Below, in pieces: positions 1 to 11,589 of a DNA stretch of 64,000 nt. The translations under genes and the position numbers were made by a program. This DNA is from Lepeophtheirus salmonis. Lineage: Eukaryota; Arthropoda; Copepoda; Siphonostomatoida; Caligidae. The notes beneath the pieces are model-generated. The model had not been told where the DNA came from, did not search any database, and worked only from the letters and a program-made list of their open reading frames with translations. Every line of letters starts with the position of its first letter. The first letter of the stretch is position 1. The stretch covers positions 34,182,007 through 34,246,006 of the forward strand of contig NC_052137.2 of the NCBI RefSeq assembly GCF_016086655.4. Reading direction: 5' to 3'.

Positions 1-1384
1 GAATTATAATTATCAGGACTAATTATCTGTGTACATAAATTTAAATGATCAAAAATTCCTTTTTGTATACTTATTCAACCATTTGATTAATTTGTTGACA
101 GAGAAAATTCATTATTCATTGACTCAAAAATATTTATTAAATATGTGCGATGAAAACAAGAAAAAAATGTGGGATTATTTCTCCTAAAAATAAAATAAAA
201 ATACAATTAATTGTTAATTGCCTATTGATCTCCAATTTCTAGTGGAAAAATATTTGATTTAACCATCTGTAGAAAGTGCAAATTAAGATTAATTATTTTG
301 AAAATATCCTCAATACTACTAAATTTATTAGGAAATGCTTATAAAAATGCGAGTACTAAAACAATTTTTTCAATTTCTGAGTTGACCTAAATTAAACTTA
401 AATTTTCAGGCACTATTATAACAATACACTGTACTACACGTTACCATTATGAACAATATATTGCAATTAATAAGTATTGCCTAATTATGATAAATAATTA
501 AATTAAGCTCCCAAAGAAGAACATAAATTGCCTTCAAGACCTTTAAAATAGAATTAATGACAGCTGACAATTTTAAACCAATCAGCAAAAGAAGAAAAAA
601 AACATGATCCTCTTCTATTAATTGTCCAATCTTTCCATTAAGTCCTTTAGGACAGAAGTGAGATAAACACCTCACATAATGTTAAGAGGGAATTCATTAA
701 TTACGTCATCACTTGTTTTTAGGACTATTGGGCAACAAGTCAGCATTTTCTAACTTATTGAAACCCTTCCTATCACTAGCCAAACCATAATTTGAATACC
801 CTCTCCTATTTTTTCAAGAATAACGGCTAGAGATCGAAAAAGTATGTTATTTTTTAAGCACAATATTACATAAATACGAGGAAAAATGAGTGATTTTTCT
901 GTAAAAACGTGAACGTTTATTTTTTTTATGAAACAATAAACAAACTCAAAACAAGAGTTTCGAAAAAATTATAAGGGTCTAAAGAAACATTCAATCCAGT
1001 TAATAATTATCCAAGTTTCATTTTGGGGGCTAAGTTCCTCAAGATTGGGTCGAGTGGGAGAATTTTTTCTTTAAATTACAGAGTGAGGCGTTAAAACACA
1101 ACATTACCATTCTTTTTTTTTTTTTTTTTTGCAACCGTTCCACACAAAAATATGCAAAATTGATTGTTAGTTAGCCAATTCTTCCCATCTCTAAAATTAT
1201 ACTTAATTTAAAAGTAGAACATCAATCACATCTTAAAAATAAGTAATTTGAGTTCAACTAATCAGTAGTTCAAATATGTTTATGAGAAGGAGAAGTTGAA
1301 AATATCAACAGATGACAAAAAGCAAAAATGCAGTATAAATATTTTTGTTAGCGGGATAATGCGCCGTATATTGAAAAAGAAATT
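1..1384. other. AT-rich DNA without recognisable genes
   Basis: No coding region or transposase similarity was recognised on either strand. The only open frames are short and lysine/leucine/isoleucine-rich, as expected by chance in DNA of this composition. A run of 18 T residues lies at 1113-1130. Confidence 0.5.
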
Positions 1385-1532
1385 CAAAAATATGTGTTAT
1401 TATGTGAAAAGTCTGTGAGATGGGCACTACTGTCGTGTATCGATGTTATTTTTAGTAGTATCTCTTGGACGAACATACACCAACTTTCAAGCACATTTCT
1501 TTCTGTTTGGATTCTTTTGAATCGAGAAATTG

Positions 1533-1790
1533 GCCAAAGAGATTATGGCGGCTGTCTTTTGGATTTGTAAGGAATAATCATCATCGACTATCTTGAACAG
1601 GTTAAAACTATTACAAGTATATATTATTAACCGTTATTGGACCATTTGAAAACCGAGGTTCAAGAAAAAAAACCACAATTAGCCAATAAAAAAATCATTT
1701 TCTATCAAGACAATGCACCAGCTCACACGACTTCAGGTGTAGTCTTAAAATTAATGGAAATAGGGATCCAACTCGAGATGCCAAAGCACA
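1533..1790 (+). pseudogene. Mariner transposase, catalytic-region fragment
   Basis: Translation across one frameshift near 1590 and one stop near 1630 gives the order seen in mariner transposases: an AVFW block, then GIIIIDYLEQ, then KTEVQEKKPQLANKK, then the motif YQDNAPAHT, which holds the second catalytic aspartate of the DD34D triad. The open part starts at 1637 but that methionine is internal to the protein. The segment with the third aspartate (usually SPDLAPSDY) is missing because the sequence switches to the opposite strand near 1780. About 85 of roughly 345 residues remain. It is a clear relic with no expected activity. Confidence 0.85.
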
Positions 1791-2054
1791 AGCAATCTCA
1801 CACACCTTCCCTCTTATGTCGTTCATCAACATATTATTGATTTCTGGAGTAGTAACCTCAACAGAGGGTCCAGAACGGTCAGCGTCAATTGCACCCATAT
1901 AGCAACACCGAAAATTTTGAAACCACTTATAAACTGTTCTTATCGAAGGTACAGAAAAGTGATGGGAATTCCTGATCTTTTTAGAGAACCGGCTCCTTCG
2001 GGTCCCAAACATCTAGTAATATTTAATTAACAAACAAAGTTCTTTTTCGTCCAT
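1779..2054 (-). pseudogene. Mariner transposase, N-terminal DNA-binding fragment
   Basis: Reading the minus strand from an ATG at 2054 gives MDEKELCLLIKYY, an in-frame stop, then about 78 further residues. The stretch VPSIRTVYKWFQNFR is the helix-turn-helix typical of mariner N termini, and DADRSG.SVEVTTPEI follows, as in the linker of related elements. The fragment ends where it meets the plus-strand catalytic piece. It carries the 5' untranslated segment and terminal repeat of the same element on its right (to about 2226). It is probably from the same mariner family as its neighbour, but the two are convergently placed, so they cannot form one product. Confidence 0.82.
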
Positions 2055-2283
2055 TTTTTGAAAATCACTCCATTACTTCGATTCAAACGAATGCCAAATA
2101 GAAAGAAATTAACCAATCTCGCTGAAAGTTGGTGTGTGTTCTTCCAAGAGAGGCTACAAACTAAACATTACCTTGATACACCCATGTAGTACCATCTCTC
2201 AGACTTTGCAAGTACTTTTCAAACGACCCTCGTAGGTGATCACATATTTTTATAGACAGCAATATGATTATTATAAAATTCAT

Positions 2284-2600
2284 TTAGATTAGTTTGCATG
2301 CACATGTTAATTTAGAAAATATATATATATATTTTTTTAATGAAAGGAATGCATTTTCATCAGGCCACAGGATAGGTGATGCAAACCTGGGATCTTGCTT
2401 CAGATAACCTTTATGCAAAAGCCATGCAAGAGTGTGTTTTTTCCAGAGCATGACTGAGTCTTCCATGATATACGTCCATAAAGATCTTGTTTTCATAATG
2501 GTATTTGTTGTTTTATTGTTGATCTCTCAACAAGTTTTCTTGCAAGTTTGGGGGACACTTTATGCATACTGCACAACAGTTGATGTTTTAATTGAGCCTA
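2284..2600. other. Unassigned stretch with short overlapping ORFs
   Basis: A 70-codon frame on the minus strand (2496-2284) and a 64-codon frame on the plus strand (2432-2626) overlap here. The minus product contains a stretch WPDENAFLSL that loosely recalls the SDEK block of Tc1/mariner transposases. No second motif supports this, so no function is assigned. A short AT microsatellite lies at 2319-2332. Confidence 0.25.
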
Positions 2601-2624
2601 AAAAAAAAATAGAAACCGAACCTT

Positions 2625-2850
2625 AACGTGGGAACCCTAACAGTTCGAAGAATGTTTCAGAGAAGAGCATTCATGACGTTTTATTAAATTAGCTGTAAGC
2701 AGATACGAGTTGAAGAAAATATACATAAAGCCAACTCCTTATTACTAATTTAGTAAGACTATTAGCAGAAATTATTTCGATGTGGATCCTCAATTTTAAT
2801 CCGATTCGAACAAGGCCTTTAACATACCGGTAGTTGCATAAACACGCGGA
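2625..2850 (+). repeat. Dispersed repeat family A, copy 1
   Basis: This stretch resembles 12465-12650 and 40540-40900 in order and sequence. Shared blocks are (C/T)AGTTTGAAGA-(A/G)TGTTT, a TTAAAT(T/C)AGCTG(C/T)AAGC block, and a TTTCG(A/G)TGTCAATCCTCA(A/G)TTT block followed by a purine-rich ATTCGAACAAGG-like block. Copies are strongly diverged, roughly 70 percent by eye. No coding potential or terminal inverted repeats were recognised. Its class is unknown. Confidence 0.55.
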
Positions 2851-2951
2851 CTATTTGTGGCCAATAATTAAATGTGTAATAAAATTCGTATGACGTATTT
2901 TTTGGAGAATTATATAATAGAGAATTTATTTTGGTATAAAATTTAATATGA

Positions 2952-3371
2952 TTACTGAATATAACCGCAATCAGCTGCTATGACACCTTCTAAGTGCCCG
3001 CACACATTGATGATGTAATGGTCTTCCATGGCTGCCCATTGCTCATTTACGCTAGCCTTCAATGAGTCCGAATTTGGGTGGCGCACAGGGCTTCTTCTCA
3101 ATTTGTCACCACACACTGTAGTCAAGGGGATTCAAATCAGGTGATTGCAGTGGTCAAATGTTTTTGTGAAGGCCTCCTTCACCTCATCCACATTGATTTT
3201 CTGTGGTCTGCCGGTCCGAACACTCTCCTTCAGATCTTTTCCCTCCTTGACAAGCTTCTGGACCTTGAACACAGTAGTCCTGGATAGTCCAGTGTTCTTG
3301 ATTATCTACTTGACAGACCTACCGACACAGAGGAGAGTGGCAACCATATGACGTTTGGCCTCGTCATTCAT
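2952..3371 (-). pseudogene. Tc1/mariner (DD37D-like) transposase, internally deleted
   Basis: From the ATG at 3371 the minus strand encodes MNDEAKRHMV, a helix-turn-helix region ending SRTTVFKVQKLVKEGKDL, and the basic linker VRTGRPQKI. One stop interrupts the N-terminal part. Near residue 80 the sequence jumps to the C-terminal catalytic end, PDLNPLDYSVW, then with frameshifts SDSLKASVNEQWAAMEDHYI and a terminal GYIQ before the stop at 2952. The central catalytic domain, about 200 residues, is gone. The NPLDYS context places the missing third acidic residue in a DD37D-like (maT-type) setting. Terminal repeats were not found. Confidence 0.82.
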
Positions 3372-3399
3372 CGTAAATGACTTTGTTTGATGCGAGTCA

Positions 3400-4398
3400 G
3401 AAAAACAATAACAATGCCAAAAGATTTACCGAGTTACTTTTTCCCCGGTCACGGAGCTTCGAGATATAAGTGTTTAAAAATTAGTCTGCGTATTTATGCA
3501 ACTACCGGTATAGCTCCGCCAGAAATCCAGATTGTTACTTTTTGTCTATCACACACTAAGTATTACTATATACTTATGTGTTCTCTCTTCCAGAATATTG
3601 ATAACAGTTTTGAAAAATAATAGAATATATATTCAGGGAGCAACTATTAAAAGCCTATAATATTAATATATTCACATGGAAGAACTGTTGTATGAGGGAG
3701 TAGAGGAAGACCTACAATATACATTATAATATTTTATAAAGGTTTTTAATTCATACTTTACGATTATATTTATGACTTATTAATTATGTACCTATGTAGA
3801 AAGAGAATCATGTCCCTGATTCATGTGCCTCAAGCTATTCATACTCCATTCATATATAGCTATTCACTAGTCTCCACAATCAATACCAACCACGACTCAA
3901 AACCATTTTAAAGCGTGTAAAGAGCAGTGATTTGCAAATCAAAAGACATTTGTACATTTTAATTTTCAATGAGTCGATAAAAGAGGAAATGAAATATTAG
4001 ATCCAGAGATGACTCAACATTATGTTTACATAGAAATGTATTATGTGTATTACACACATATATTTTGCAAATATTCAATTCATTATTTGGAATGGTAGAA
4101 GATGGGAGAACATGAGTTCCATAATCTTGAAGTCATCATACTTTGGTACAACTTTGTTATTTTAATTCAATGCACAACTTGATCGTTTTACTTCTCGGAT
4201 AATGAAATGTGTGTGAATAATATATTCAAGAGTTTAATATATAGTAGGTATTTAGAGAGGACTTAAAAGGAACTAGATTTCGCATTTTTGTCTCATAAGT
4301 CGAGATTTTGAAGATATAAGTATTTTGTGATATTTTGAGAATAATCAACTATAGCTTGTGTATCTAATCATTTATCACGTATGTGTGGTAGATATGTA
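3400..4398. other. AT-rich DNA, nothing recognised
   Basis: A 77-codon frame at 3387-3620 has no recognisable motif and is probably chance or the decayed 5' flank of the neighbouring transposon. The rest is low-complexity AT-rich sequence with many stops in all frames. Confidence 0.4.
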
Positions 4399-4400
4399 TA

Positions 4401-5495
4401 CAGGGTAGGGCGGCAAAACGTGGACTGTTAATTATTGTTTATTTTCTCATTACTATGACAAGTTTTAGTGATTATTTTTTGATATTCTGTTTTAAATTTC
4501 CTTTTTAAATAAACAAACTATACTAATCATTTATTCATGTCATCATCATGAACGAACAACAAGCAAAAAGGCGGTGCGTCTCAAATCTCCTCGATGCTAG
4601 AGTTGATGTGATGTTGGATATTGTTAAGTATTAAGCCCATCAGGAGGGCTAAAAAGCAAAATTTGGGATCCCTTTCTTTCACAAAGACCCTATAACACCT
4701 TCTGACATAAGTCATGATAGCCAGGAGGCTCGAGAGGTGCAATAAAATTCTCAAATGGATTGAGGCAAATGGGTCAATAGGGAAAATTCTCTCGGACAAG
4801 CACATTTTCACAGTCAATCAATTCCACAACCACCGAAACAACCACTGGATTGCGGAAACAAATGCAGAGGTCCAAGGGGGTTACTACATCAAATATCAGG
4901 CACAAACAATGATCCTTGGGGTTGTGGCCTCTGATGGAAAGAAGATGCATCCGTTCTGCTTGAAGGTTGAACATAAAATCGGCCAGAAGGTCTACTATAA
5001 GGTGCTTAGATGCACAATCTTGCCATGGCTAAATACCAACTACCTGGAGGGTAACTATGTGTGGACTCAGGACAACGCTTTTTCTCACACATCTTTCAAG
5101 TGCCTAAAGTTTGGGGCAGATAATATGGCTTGATTCTGGCCGAAATATATATTGCCCCCTTCGTCACTAGATTGAATCCACTGGACTGTTCTATATCGGG
5201 TACATTGGAGAGAACAACAGAACCTCACACCCAAATGTGGACCCAGTGCAGTCCTCTATAGTGGATGCATGGGACAGCCCGTCAAGGAGTTTGTGATCAA
5301 CTCCTGCATGGCCTTCAGGCGACATAGGGAGGATGTGATTGATAATAAAGGTGGCCATATTGAGTGAAAAAGTTTTTGTGAAAACCTTATCTATATGTTT
5401 TGTTAACATTATTTTTTGTCTATTATTGAAATTATAAAACTATTGATGTACTTCTAAATCCATCTCTTGAGTCCACGTTTTGCTGCCGTAACCTG
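4401..5495 (+). mobile_element. Tc1/mariner element (DD37D-like) with both terminal repeats
   Basis: The left end starts CAGGGTAGGGCGGCAAAACG right after a TA dinucleotide (4399-4400). The right end, in reverse complement, reads CAGGTTACGGCAGCAAAACG, followed on both sides by TGGACT, giving a TIR of about 27 bp with a few mismatches. The TA expected on the right is altered. At 1095 bp it is close to the size of a complete element of this group, with one transposase gene on the plus strand at 4548-5367. It is the most complete transposon in the window. Confidence 0.88.
4548..5367 (+). pseudogene. Tc1/mariner (DD37D-like) transposase pseudogene
   Basis: The likely start is the ATG at 4548 (MNEQQAKRR), 147 bp inside the left TIR. 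A stop and frameshift follow near 4635. The 139-codon open frame at 4714-5130 then holds the catalytic core: LERCNKILKWIEANGS, the first acidic block ILSDKHIFTV (SDK in place of the usual SDE), WIAETNAEVQGGYY, LGVVASDGKKMHP, YYKVLRCTILPWL, and the second catalytic Asp in YVWTQDNAFSHTS. After a stop and a frameshift the third acidic residue lies in LNPLDCS, about 37 residues after the second. The C terminus ends GGHIE at 5367. Length matches the family, but at least two stops and several frameshifts make it inactive. Confidence 0.88.
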
Positions 5496-8400
5496 TGTAT
5501 GCATATTGTATCTACGTATACTTGTGTTGAGACTCGTCTAAACATTAGTACTCCTTGTGCCTAGTTTAGGTGGTATTAATTGTTTAAGGTTGAATCTCTC
5601 ATGAAAACTTCACTTCTTTTCTAAAGGTAAAATGTCTTTTTTTAAATCTTCTCCATATCATCTAGTGTTGTCAAAGACCTAATATTTTTGTAGCGGTTCC
5701 CGTATCAAAATTAGAATCGCATTTGAATACTTTTTGACAAAAAAATGTCTTTAAAGGGGTTATAGACAATTATAATGGTATTTATTTGGGATGTAAAGTT
5801 ATATGAAGAGCTGAATTTGCTCAAACAATCCTTGTTCACCCTCTTAATGTAAATAAAATTTAGAGTCCTCAACTCAGTAGTTTTTCTGTCGTATAATGTC
5901 TCTAAACGCCTAAATAATTCAATTTTCAGGTAGTAATGCAATTATTATAGTGACAGTAGTTAATTAAGGCCAGTTATTTGAGTCTAAGTCCACAGTGAAT
6001 ATGTGGTGGGCTTACACGGCAAATCCTTATCCTCCAACAGGCACTATAGTATACACTATCCCCCCTGATCCAAAGACTTCGTAATTACAAATTTTACAAC
6101 CTGGTTTCACAAATAGTAGAAATCAGGTAACGACTTGGTATAAAGTTAAGAAATATATAGGGAATAACGTTACATTTAGCAAGTAAACATCAGAACGAAT
6201 TGAATTGTTCTCATTTAAGTATTTGTTGTAAATCCTGTCAAAGAATAAAGTCAGATAATATTCTTAATTCATAATGGACGTGGGCAACGATTTTTGTACT
6301 TTAAAAAAAGAATTAATTTATAAAAATTGGCAATGTTGATTTTGTACAGGTTAGTGGGAAATTTATTTGAAAAGATTAACCTATTTTACTAAGATGAGAT
6401 ACATTAAACTTATTTAGGGGGTTAACACAAAGTTTTGATGACGTTATAACAACCAATTTTCTTTCTTGCTTTTTTTATAAAGGGTAATTTTTCAGAAATT
6501 AAAGGATTACGTCATCGGGGGACATTTTTTTATTTGATGTATTGGCACTGCGAGTACCAGTTTCAATATCAATTTAGTATAATACCGTTAAAAATGTCGC
6601 AGTATTCTGGTATTAGTAAAGTATAACGAACAATACTTACATAATGTTTATCTAAAAAAACATTTTAAACAAGGACCTCTAAAAAATGTCTAACGCATCA
6701 GTTTATTTTTTATAAGGCCTCCAGATATGTGACGTATTCCTGAGTATCCATATCACATACATTTCATAGAGTATTTTTATCAAATTGACGGGGTTGGATA
6801 AGAAAGATCTTATGATAAGTCCAAATCCTTTAGTTGCCTTCTTGGGGACATGTGCTTAATGATACTGTTTGATGTAACAGTTATTCAGAGCGGGGAACAC
6901 AGGTCCTTCAGTAGTAGTACCTATCGCTCCTTATAATGGTGATTCATTTATATTATAGCAACAGGCCCCATCAATAACAAAACCGTGATTACGACACAGT
7001 TATTTCATGCTAAAAACATTTATACATAATATGTGTTTCAACCAATAGTAGTGAACCGTACAACACGTTTACAAGTTCATTATACTACACATTTAATCAT
7101 AAATCATTTTGAGAGCATGATTTTGCTATCAGTATAATGGGAAATGAACTACCTAAAAAAATATAATGTATCTCCAAAATGGTGTGACATTATGCAGTTT
7201 AAGTGTACAACAAAAATAAATTAATAAGGCTATTTTATATTTTTCTTGTGTTCCAAATATAATTTTGAATTCAAAAATAAAAATATATTTAATAAATAGC
7301 GGCAGTACACGGCATTTCTCAAAGTAATTAGGCCTCAGCTTACATTTTTGCTTCTATAAAAATAATTCAGTGTTACCCTCTTTTTTTCATGAGCAAACTC
7401 ACTATGCATTGCCTATATCGATTCATAATCAAATGTGTTATGTCCTCAAGAATGAAACAATAAGAGTTTGACAAAAAAATTAATATGTTAGGATGACCAA
7501 AGTGCTTTAGTCTTTAGAACACTCTCTAATAAAAACAAATAAAATTATTCATTTTAACATACCAGCGTTTATATTTAATTCCCACCTTATCATATCCTAA
7601 AAATGCAAATGAATTATAAATGATAAGCATAAGAGACCAATTACAAAATCAAACAGAAATTGTGCTCTTTTCATATTCACACGCCTGCAATATCTCATTA
7701 ATACGACTACATTGTTATTCCTTTGATCAAAATATTTCTATGATATACATCATACACCACTATATACAGTGTTTTCATATATTCAGACATACAGACATAT
7801 AAACTTTTCTTAATTAATATAGATATTAAATCAAATTATCATTCTGGAAGAAATTTGCCAAAAGACAGGGGGGGCCATTCTCAATTGTTAAGTAAATAAA
7901 CTTATATAAGTAAACAATGTTCAGTTTCTATTTTGTTCTTTTTGAATTTATTTACTCACATAATATTTTTTTAAGTTGATCAAAAATGATTCGTTGTTAT
8001 TATAGCTCATTAAATCCTCTATGAAGCGCATTTGATACCGCTTTTGATTATAATTTATACATTATGAGCCATGAAATAACTCATTTATTGTATTGCATTT
8101 TTATTCAAAATATTTGTTCTACTAACTAATTCAATACTTGATTGCTGTCAAGCAAGTCAATTCACTTTGCATTCACAAAATGCCCATATTCATGCACAAT
8201 ACACCATTATCATTATTTAATATTATTATTTGCAATTCTAGTAGGACCATAATAAGGAATGGATGTGATAGAACTTATGTTGTGTGTTACTCACAAAGAT
8301 TTACTTGTATCATCCAAGTCATTCGTTTATATTGACTAAGTACATGCATAGGTTTAAGTCATTAGACCCATCTACCCATGTAATTAGGTACCTTTTCAAA

Positions 8401-8800
8401 ATATAAAAATAAAATAGAACCTTAGTGATGGTAAGAGTTCTCTAGAGCCATAAAATCATTTCCTATGGCCCGTCTTTTTGAGATATTCATCATTATCACG
8501 TAGCCATTTTAAATGATATTAACATGGTATGAGTAAAGATCATTAATGAAATGGTAAATAGGTTAATAACAGAGGAACTAGTTAATATATGGTCGAAAAA
8601 ATGGAGTTCTATTGCTATAAAAAATTGTAAAATAAAAACATATAGGCACAACAAAGCAATTTGTTATTTTTAAAAGTTTGTATATATATATATATTGTTT
8701 TAATGGGTCAGTTAAATAATAATTATAAATATGCTCCGTCTCCAAAGTAAAGACTATGTGTATTAAGTAAAGGCTCATTAACAAAAATTATATCTACTAC
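5496..8800. other. AT-rich DNA without recognised genes
   Basis: This 3.3-kb stretch has only short frames of 60-76 codons (for example minus 5941-5711 and plus 7620-7802, 8138-8335) with biased composition and no motif I recognise. An AT dinucleotide run occurs near 8682-8696. A slightly less AT-rich block at about 6790-6950 has no coding signature. Confidence 0.4.
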
Positions 8801-8808
8801 AGCTAGAA

Positions 8809-9130
8809 TTATTTTTCTCAAAATTGAATATCGATTAAATTTTTATTCCATGACAAATTATCGTCAATTTCTATCAACAAATTATTATTAATTACCCTTT
8901 GGGTGTGCCAAAAGATGCACTTTAAGTGGTCAAAATTGATTGTCACAATAAAAAATAATAATTTTATTTGATAAGCCATATTGGGTGTTATTATAAGTGT
9001 AATCAAAAAAATAATAGTTCTAAAATTGGAGGTATCTTAACTCAAGCAACAAATTTTAATACAAAGTCTCTAAGTTTCTCAAATATACCTATAAACTATT
9101 GGACTGTTTGTATATATGAAATTAAAAAAT
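8809..9130 (+). repeat. Dispersed repeat family B (CTGTCAACACAAAAGC type), copy 1
   Basis: This copy matches 48366-48720 in the same orientation. Both contain TTTCTCAAAATTGAAT, a GACAAATTATCGTCA block, TT.TTCTATCAACAAATTATT, CCCTTTGGGTGTGCC-like and TTGCACTTTAAGTG blocks, then CATATTGGGT(G/A)TTATTATAAGT and a TATCTTAACTCA(A/T).CAACAAATTT block. It lacks the terminal CAACACAAAAGC block at its left. It is non-coding. Other copies are at 42521-42680, 24560-24930 and 44540-44975, the last two inverted. Confidence 0.6.
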
Positions 9131-9349
9131 AAATTGGGATTTTCTTTCTCTCTTGATTTTGGTTACAAATTAATTTTTTCTTCATGCATCACGTGTTTGT
9201 TTTTTTAAATTCTCTAAAACAGATTTTGTTTGAATATTTATGTAAATAACTAAATAGTTTCATCGCATACTTTACATTTCCTGAGTCAAAACAACATTGT
9301 TTCGAAACAAAGTAAGACTGTATTGTATTAACCACCATACAGTCTTTAA

Positions 9350-9400
9350 TTTTATACCCCCTTTGAAGTTCCCTTGGGTCAAATGGACCCATAGATATAT
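9350..9400. repeat. GGGTCATTTTGACCC-like motif, probable piggyBac end region
   Basis: The palindromic stretch GGGTCAAATGGACCC at 9376-9390, preceded by CCCTT, resembles GTCAAAATGACCCAAGG at 11447-11463 and GATCAAAATGACCCAAAG at 11551-11568. All lie outside the piggyBac transposase gene at 9577-11324. Such subterminal motifs are expected at piggyBac ends. A bounding TTAA could not be fixed, so the element limits are tentative. Confidence 0.4.
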
Positions 9401-9538
9401 TTATCATGCAAAACATTAAAAAAAAAGACACACAATTTTGTACGAATATCAAATTAATTTATTTTCTTTGTTAGTTTCTAATAATAATATCAATTAATAA
9501 TAAATATCTAAATTAACTCTAATAACGTTAAATACAAC

Positions 9539-9556
9539 ATATATATATATATATAT
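9539..9556. repeat. AT dinucleotide microsatellite
   Basis: Roughly nine AT repeats, just downstream of the piggyBac pseudogene stop. Confidence 0.8.
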
Positions 9557-9696
9557 TACAGGCTCATATTAATGGATTATATTTGCACAGCTAATATATG
9601 AGATCCACAAATAAATTTATTACATCTTGCACAAGTACTCTGTGTTTTAGAATCTTTCAAAGGTCCACAAGCCTGGCAACGTTTCCTTTCAGTCTC

Positions 9697-9754
9697 CTGA
9701 TATATAAATAAATATATTTATTAGTCGTTTTTTAGAATATAAAACGTTATTTAC
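9697..9754 (-). other. Possible 58-bp intron or gap in the piggyBac pseudogene
   Basis: On the minus strand the coding similarity breaks at GTAAAT (9754-9749) and resumes after a pyrimidine/AT-rich TATATATCAG ending at 9697, restoring ETERKRCQACG. The GT and AG borders and AT-rich interior fit a short spliceosomal intron, but random AT-rich insertion cannot be excluded. Confidence 0.45.
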
Positions 9755-10329
9755 TTTAGAGTTTTGACAATGATACTGTGCTAGACTTGGATTTGGAAGT
9801 GGAGAGACGTCTAGTATTTTCTGCATACATTTTTGCGAAGCTCATTTCTTGGAGCATTTTGCCTACTCTTCACGTACGGAGATGCAATTGCTTTGCCTAA
9901 GGATTCAAGAAATATGCAACTATTGTATAGTTTCTTCTTATTCTAATCTGGATTTGTTTCCCTCAAATTGTGAAAGCGTGATATGCAGAAATATCTAGTA
10001 TATTGTAAAATATAACCATAGGCCAACGTAGTGTTTTTGTTTTTTTTGGCTTGAGTAGCACGTTAGTAGTTTATCCAAATTATCAACACCTCCTTTGTTC
10101 GAGTTGAAATCAAGAATGATTTCAGGCTTACGATCTTCTCTACTAGTGATTACTCCGTCCCTATGTTGTGTACTCATAAGTACAACATTTTTACCTTTTT
10201 TTGGTGTGCAAAAAAGGAGGCTGGTTGTGTGTGTGAATAAAAAAGTCGAGTAATGTACTGTTCTTCCTTTCAAATTTAAGATTTCTTTTGGAAGGTCAGT
10301 TTTATTTTTTCAAACAGAACCAACCATCG

Positions 10330-10333
<4 letters not shown>

Positions 10334-10361
<28 letters not shown>
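10334..10361. repeat. Poly-T run of 28 (poly-A on the minus strand)
   Basis: It interrupts the piggyBac transposase pseudogene just after its FFTS block. It could be slippage expansion of a lysine-rich codon run or the trace of a retrotransposition tail; the sequence alone does not decide. Confidence 0.9.
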
Positions 10362-11589
10362 GAAGGAGTTTTTGTCCAGGGCTACAGGACGTAAAAAAAT
10401 TATCACAAGTAATATTGTGACAACATAGACCAAGAAACATGTCCAGCACTACTTGCTCCCCTTGATTTTTTTCAAGATTGTCTAACTTTCTGGTGTAAAT
10501 TTGCATATTCCACGCGTATGATGACACATGCAGCCAAATTTTTATCCAATATCTAGCAGGCATTGAAGGGATGTATTGTTGAAAAGGACAACAATATCTC
10601 GCTCGTACATAGTTACATTTGGTCCAGGATTGTAAGAGTACGAAACCCTCTCTACCCATTTATCCCATACTTCACGGATTGAAACCAATTTGTCTTTCTG
10701 GCGTATCTAGTTTTTAGTTTGACTATCGTCGAATCTAAGAACTCTTGAAATTTTTTGTAGTTTTTCTAAGGCATAATCGCACGAAATATTGGTCTCACTG
10801 TTTCAGAGTCCCAAATGATTTTAGTCGCCTCTCCTTTGGATCTATAAGCACCCACAAGAATAATGAACCCAAAAAAGACATTAAGTTCTAATTTGCCAAT
10901 AACGGACCACTTATTGCCGAAATGCACCCCCTTTAAGATTGGTCATATCCAATATTATTTTTTGAATAGAATCAAATAAGAAGAGTTCAAACGAAGATAG
11001 TGTATGCGAAACATGACTTACTGCAAATATCGTAGGACCAGGTTTCATCTTGATGGTATCTTCTGATTTTAGAGGAGGCTGTCGTGTGGGTGTTTTCGCC
11101 CACTCCATTTTTCCATTCTTCGATATATAAATAGCTTGATTTGATTCAGGTGGATGAGGCAATAATTCTGAATCCCTGTCCATTGAAGATTCTGATGTTG
11201 ATTCAAAATCCAAACTATATTCAACATTAGATAGATCAACGCTCTCATCTTCACTTTGGTCATGGCTTTCTTGAAAAATTAGTTCCAGAGCCTTTTGTAC
11301 ACTTATATTTTTTGAACTACTCATGTTGAATAGTATACTAAACTGCGATGCTAATGAAATATGGCAAAAAATAAAGACATATCAACACAAAATAATAATA
11401 ATGAGACGCAATTTCCTGCATGGACGCCTTCATTAACAGTGCATGTGTCAAAATGACCCAAGGAGCATATATGTAACAAAAACGTTTTAATCATAAATTT
11501 CAATAACTGACATTTTAAGTAACTATTTCATTGAATTGAAATTAAATATGGATCAAAATGACCCAAAGAACGTACAAGAGCTAAGGAAG

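Larger units (their letters stand above)
1385..2226. mobile_element. Rearranged mariner element with two inverted 5' ends
   Basis: The two flanks are inverted copies of the same mariner 5' end. The stretch at about 1405-1532 matches the reverse complement of about 2068-2215, sharing AGTCTG(T/A)GAGATGG, TCTCTTGG, ACCAACTTTC and TTTGAATCGA. Between them lie a catalytic-half fragment on the plus strand (1533-1790) and an N-terminal fragment on the minus strand (2054-1779), which meet near 1780. The outermost right end carries TACGAGGGTCGTTTG in reverse complement, resembling a mariner terminus; the left end has lost that part. No single reading frame spans the element, so it is dead. It may have arisen by fold-back or template switching during repair, which is inference. 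Confidence 0.75.
9577..11324 (-). pseudogene. piggyBac (PGBD4-like) transposase pseudogene
   Basis: The minus strand from the ATG at 11324 encodes an acidic N terminus, then ESNQAIYISKNGKMEWAKTP, MKPGPTIFAVSHV, SSFELFL and IILDMTN, the standard start of PGBD4-like proteins. A frameshift near 10915 leads to ELNVFFGFIILVGAYRSKGE and later blocks FKQYIPSMPARYWIK-like and AWNMQIYTRKLDN. ITCDNFFTS (the second catalytic Asp context) is present. The first catalytic position, normally in a TIDEQ-like block, reads VTMYER, so the Asp appears replaced by Tyr. GGVDNLDKLL follows, and the C terminus has a Cys-rich CRD-type finger, KRCQACG...CARCNKFICG, stopping at 9577. A poly-A insertion (10334-10361) and several frameshifts disable it. 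A 58-bp intron-like gap lies at 9697-9754. Confidence 0.9.

Noticed and set aside
10330..10659. 109-codon minus frame ending in a lysine run
   Set aside because: It is the frameshifted middle of the piggyBac pseudogene running into the poly-A tract, not a separate gene.
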